Below, piece by piece: positions 62,082 through 64,000 of a stretch of DNA of 64,000 nt; the stretch's first letter is position 1; each line of letters begins with the position of its first letter. Location: the NCBI GenBank assembly GCA_963667815.1, contig OY764021.1, one strand, 5' to 3'. Under the pieces are notes generated by a model. It did no database searches. It was not told the DNA's origin and saw nothing but the letters and a program-made list of their open reading frames with translations. The stretch comes from Saccharicrinis sp963667815. Its GTDB lineage: Bacteria > Bacteroidota > Bacteroidia > Bacteroidales > Marinilabiliaceae. Both the position numbers and the translations under genes were made by a program.

Positions 62082-64000
62082 TTGAATCAAAATATAGTTC
62101 ATACAAAACAAGGATATTTTACAAAAGCGATAATTACATTTACGTTATTAATTATTAGCTCCTTATATAACTTTTGTTTTGCTCAAAACACATCATTAGA
62201 TACAATACCTGTACTTCAAAGAGATACTACTTCTTTAGTAAGCGACACAACGATCGTTAATCCAGAAGAAAAATCTTCAGGCCTGGGAATTGATGCAGAT
62301 GTACAATACACTGCAAAAGATTCTATTATAATGACCATGGATGGTTCTCGAAAAGTTTTTCTTTACGGTGATGCTGAAGTAAAGTATCTGGATATAACTC
62401 TTACAGCTGCATGTATTGAGTTGGATTTAGATAGCAGTTTAACCTACGCATATGGTATTGAAGATTCTTTAGGGGTTGCAACCGGATTACCAGTTTTTAC
62501 TGACAAAAGTGGTTCCTACGAGATGAAAACGATCAAATACAATTTTGAAAGTGAAAAGGCTCTAATTGAACATGTAGTTACGGAACAAGGAGAAGGATAT
62601 GTGGTTAGTGAATTTGCTAAGAAAGCACCTGATGATTCATTTTCTATCAAAGATGGTCATTATAGTACTTGTGACAATCATGAACACCCTCACTTCTATT
62701 TAAATCTGACCAAAGCAAAAGTAATTCCCGGAAAAAAAACAATTACAGGTCCGGCGTATTTAGTAATAGAAGATATTCCATTGCCGATTGGAATTCCTTT
62801 TGCAGTAATACCAAACACCAGCAGTTACAGTTCCGGAATTATTATGCCGTCCTATGGTGAGGAAAGTAGTAGAGGATTATTTTTACGTGACGGAGGTTAT
62901 TACTGGGCAGCCAGTGATTATTTCGATTTGGCTGTAACAGGTGATTTATATGCCAATGAATCCTGGGGACTTAGAGGAAATTCTAAATATAAATTGAACT
63001 ATAAATTTTCAGGAAACTTTAATTTTCAATATATAGTTAATGTAAACAGTGATAAAGATTTACCGGATTACAGCAAATCAAAAGACTTCTCTATCACATG
63101 GTCGCATCGTCAGGATTCTAAAGCCAATCCGTATTCTACTTTTTCAGCAAGTGTAAATTTTTCAAGTAGTTCTTACGACCAAAATAACGTATCAAGTGTT
63201 ATCAATATCAATAAACTGGCACAGAACACAAAGAGATCCAGTATTTCATACAGTCGAAAGTTTCCTAAAGCACCGTTTAATTTTTCTGCAAACATTCTGG
63301 CTTCGCAGAACACAAGAGATTCAACGGTAAGCTTTACAGCGCCCGACCTTACATTAACAATGAACAGAATCTTCCCGTTTAAAAACAAAAATAAGGTTGG
63401 TTCGAAAGAGGCATGGTACGAAAAAATTAGTTTGTCATATACGGGTAACGTAAAAAATTATATCAACACCAAAGAAAGTGAATTAGGGGATAAAAAATTT
63501 CCTCAGCAATGGGAAAATGGAGCCAGACACTCCATACCTCTATCATTAAACTTAAAATTATTAAAATACTTTACTTTAACTCCTTCTTTAAATTATACAG
63601 AACGCTGGTATTCTAAATCAATTACAAAAGAATGGGATGAAGAACTTGAGCAAATTGTTGTTTCGGATACAACCAATGGCTTTAACCGTGTTTATGACTA
63701 CAGTTACTCTGTTAGTACTTCAACTAAGTTTTATACATTTTATACACCTTGGAGGAAATTATTTGGAAATAAGGTTGAAAAGATTAGACATGTAATGACT
63801 CCATCAGCTAGTATGTCATTCAGACCTGATTTTGGTCAGGAGAAGTTTGGTTACTATGATTGGTTTGAATACTATAACCCAAATCAAGATTCAATTATTC
63901 ACTATCAATACTCTAAATACGAAGGATCATTATATGGTACTCCAGGAACTGGAAGATCAGGTTCATTAGGGCTTTCCATTGGTAACACTTTGGAAATGAA
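62082..64000 (+). CDS. lptD: LPS-assembly protein LptD, 3' end outside window
   Basis: 639 codons before the window edge. It begins at TTG 62082 (next upstream in-frame stop is TAA at 62067; no earlier in-frame ATG, and the next ATG is well past the signal peptide). The signal peptide is KAIITFTLLIISSLYNFCFA|Q. An OstA/LptA-like N-terminal jellyroll (YGDAEVKYLDITLTAACIELD) is followed by the characteristic GHYSTCDNHEHPHFYLNLTKAKVIPGKK and the barrel strands, including the LptD motif PIGIPFAVIPNT. It inserts lipopolysaccharide into the outer leaflet of the outer membrane with LptE. The divergent amidase and a -7 box upstream support the start. Confidence 0.9.
   Translation, partial: MNQNIVHTKQGYFTKAIITFTLLIISSLYNFCFAQNTSLDTIPVLQRDTTSLVSDTTIVNPEEKSSGLGIDADVQYTAKDSIIMTMDGSRKVFLYGDAEVKYLDITLTAACIELDLDSSLTYAYGIEDSLGVATGLPVFTDKSGSYEMKTIKYNFESEKALIEHVVTEQGEGYVVSEFAKKAPDDSFSIKDGHYSTCDNHEHPHFYLNLTKAKVIPGKKTITGPAYLVIEDIPLPIGIPFAVIPNTSSYSSGIIMPSYGEESSRGLFLRDGGYYWAASDYFDLAVTGDLYANESWGLRGNSKYKLNYKFSGNFNFQYIVNVNSDKDLPDYSKSKDFSITWSHRQDSKANPYSTFSASVNFSSSSYDQNNVSSVININKLAQNTKRSSISYSRKFPKAPFNFSANILASQNTRDSTVSFTAPDLTLTMNRIFPFKNKNKVGSKEAWYEKISLSYTGNVKNYINTKESELGDKKFPQQWENGARHSIPLSLNLKLLKYFTLTPSLNYTERWYSKSITKEWDEELEQIVVSDTTNGFNRVYDYSYSVSTSTKFYTFYTPWRKLFGNKVEKIRHVMTPSASMSFRPDFGQEKFGYYDWFEYYNPNQDSIIHYQYSKYEGSLYGTPGTGRSGSLGLSIGNTLEM

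Noticed and set aside
1..64000. CRISPR array, tRNA or rRNA gene, prophage, restriction or other defence locus
   Set aside because: Looked for and not found: no direct repeats with spacers, no cloverleaf that I would defend, and no integrase, transposase, Cas or restriction protein.

Overview
The window reads as chromosomal DNA of an anaerobic or facultative Bacteroidota bacterium, most likely in or near the Marinilabiliales. It is AT-rich. The primary sigma factor is the short Bacteroidota type, Rho carries a large charged insertion, and promoters match the Bacteroidota -7 box TAnnTTTG. There is a type IX secretion sorting domain, a FISUMP domain, DUF3078 and PorT-like barrels, and an LptD of Bacteroidota type. 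No rRNA, tRNA, CRISPR array, transposase or phage gene was recognised. The placement is inferred from gene content, not from a marker phylogeny.

Layout. 1-78: first 26 codons of an ABC ATPase on the minus strand. 0.3-3.1 kb: thpR, a beta-barrel protein, DUF429 and panE. 3.2-4.8 kb: a secreted beta-trefoil lectin/transglutaminase-like protein. 4.9-7.7 kb: queC-queE-queF operon behind a candidate preQ1-I riboswitch at the extreme 5' end of its leader. 7.8-10.9 kb: membrane J-domain protein and exported oligoendopeptidase F. 11.3-15.5 kb: a tiny T9SS sorting-domain protein and a 1.2-kilo-residue PKD/FISUMP surface protein. 15.5-19.2 kb: purL. 19.6-23.9 kb: a free-standing histidine-kinase-dimerisation-like membrane protein, galT, a GntR/substrate-binding regulator, and a hydantoinase-fold protein whose metal ligands look lost. 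galT and the regulator share a tandem 10-bp operator next to their -7 boxes. 24-27.8 kb: EamA transporter, hexapeptide acetyltransferase, LtaS-like phosphoglycerol transferase.

27.9-40.9 kb holds the pyruvate node: ppdK, a DHOD-like flavoprotein, an acyl-CoA synthetase and pyruvate:ferredoxin oxidoreductase, with an orphan histidine kinase, an MscS channel and a class I glutamine amidotransferase between them. The 0.7-kb gap before PFOR contains a striking 11-bp periodic array. 41-46 kb: an AAA/DUF4143-type ATPase and a pair of secreted proteins, the second with the same lectin module as the 3.2-kb gene. 46-50 kb: rho, rpoD, rpe. 50-54.8 kb: GH28 pectinase-like enzyme, SDR protein, DUF2007, SIMPL and an alpha/beta hydrolase. 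55-57 kb: a conserved-looking 601-aa protein of unknown function, then a long gene-free stretch. 57.6-64 kb: DUF3078 barrel, a second MscS, a second GntR/substrate-binding regulator, an N-acetylmuramoyl-L-alanine amidase, and a divergent 5'-partial-at-window-edge lptD that begins with TTG.

Most of the window is housekeeping. The parts worth a second look are the leader RNA of queC, the paired operators at galT/gntR, the 11-bp array, the lectin-bearing secreted proteins, the degenerate hydantoinase, the 601-aa protein and the isolated DHp-like protein.
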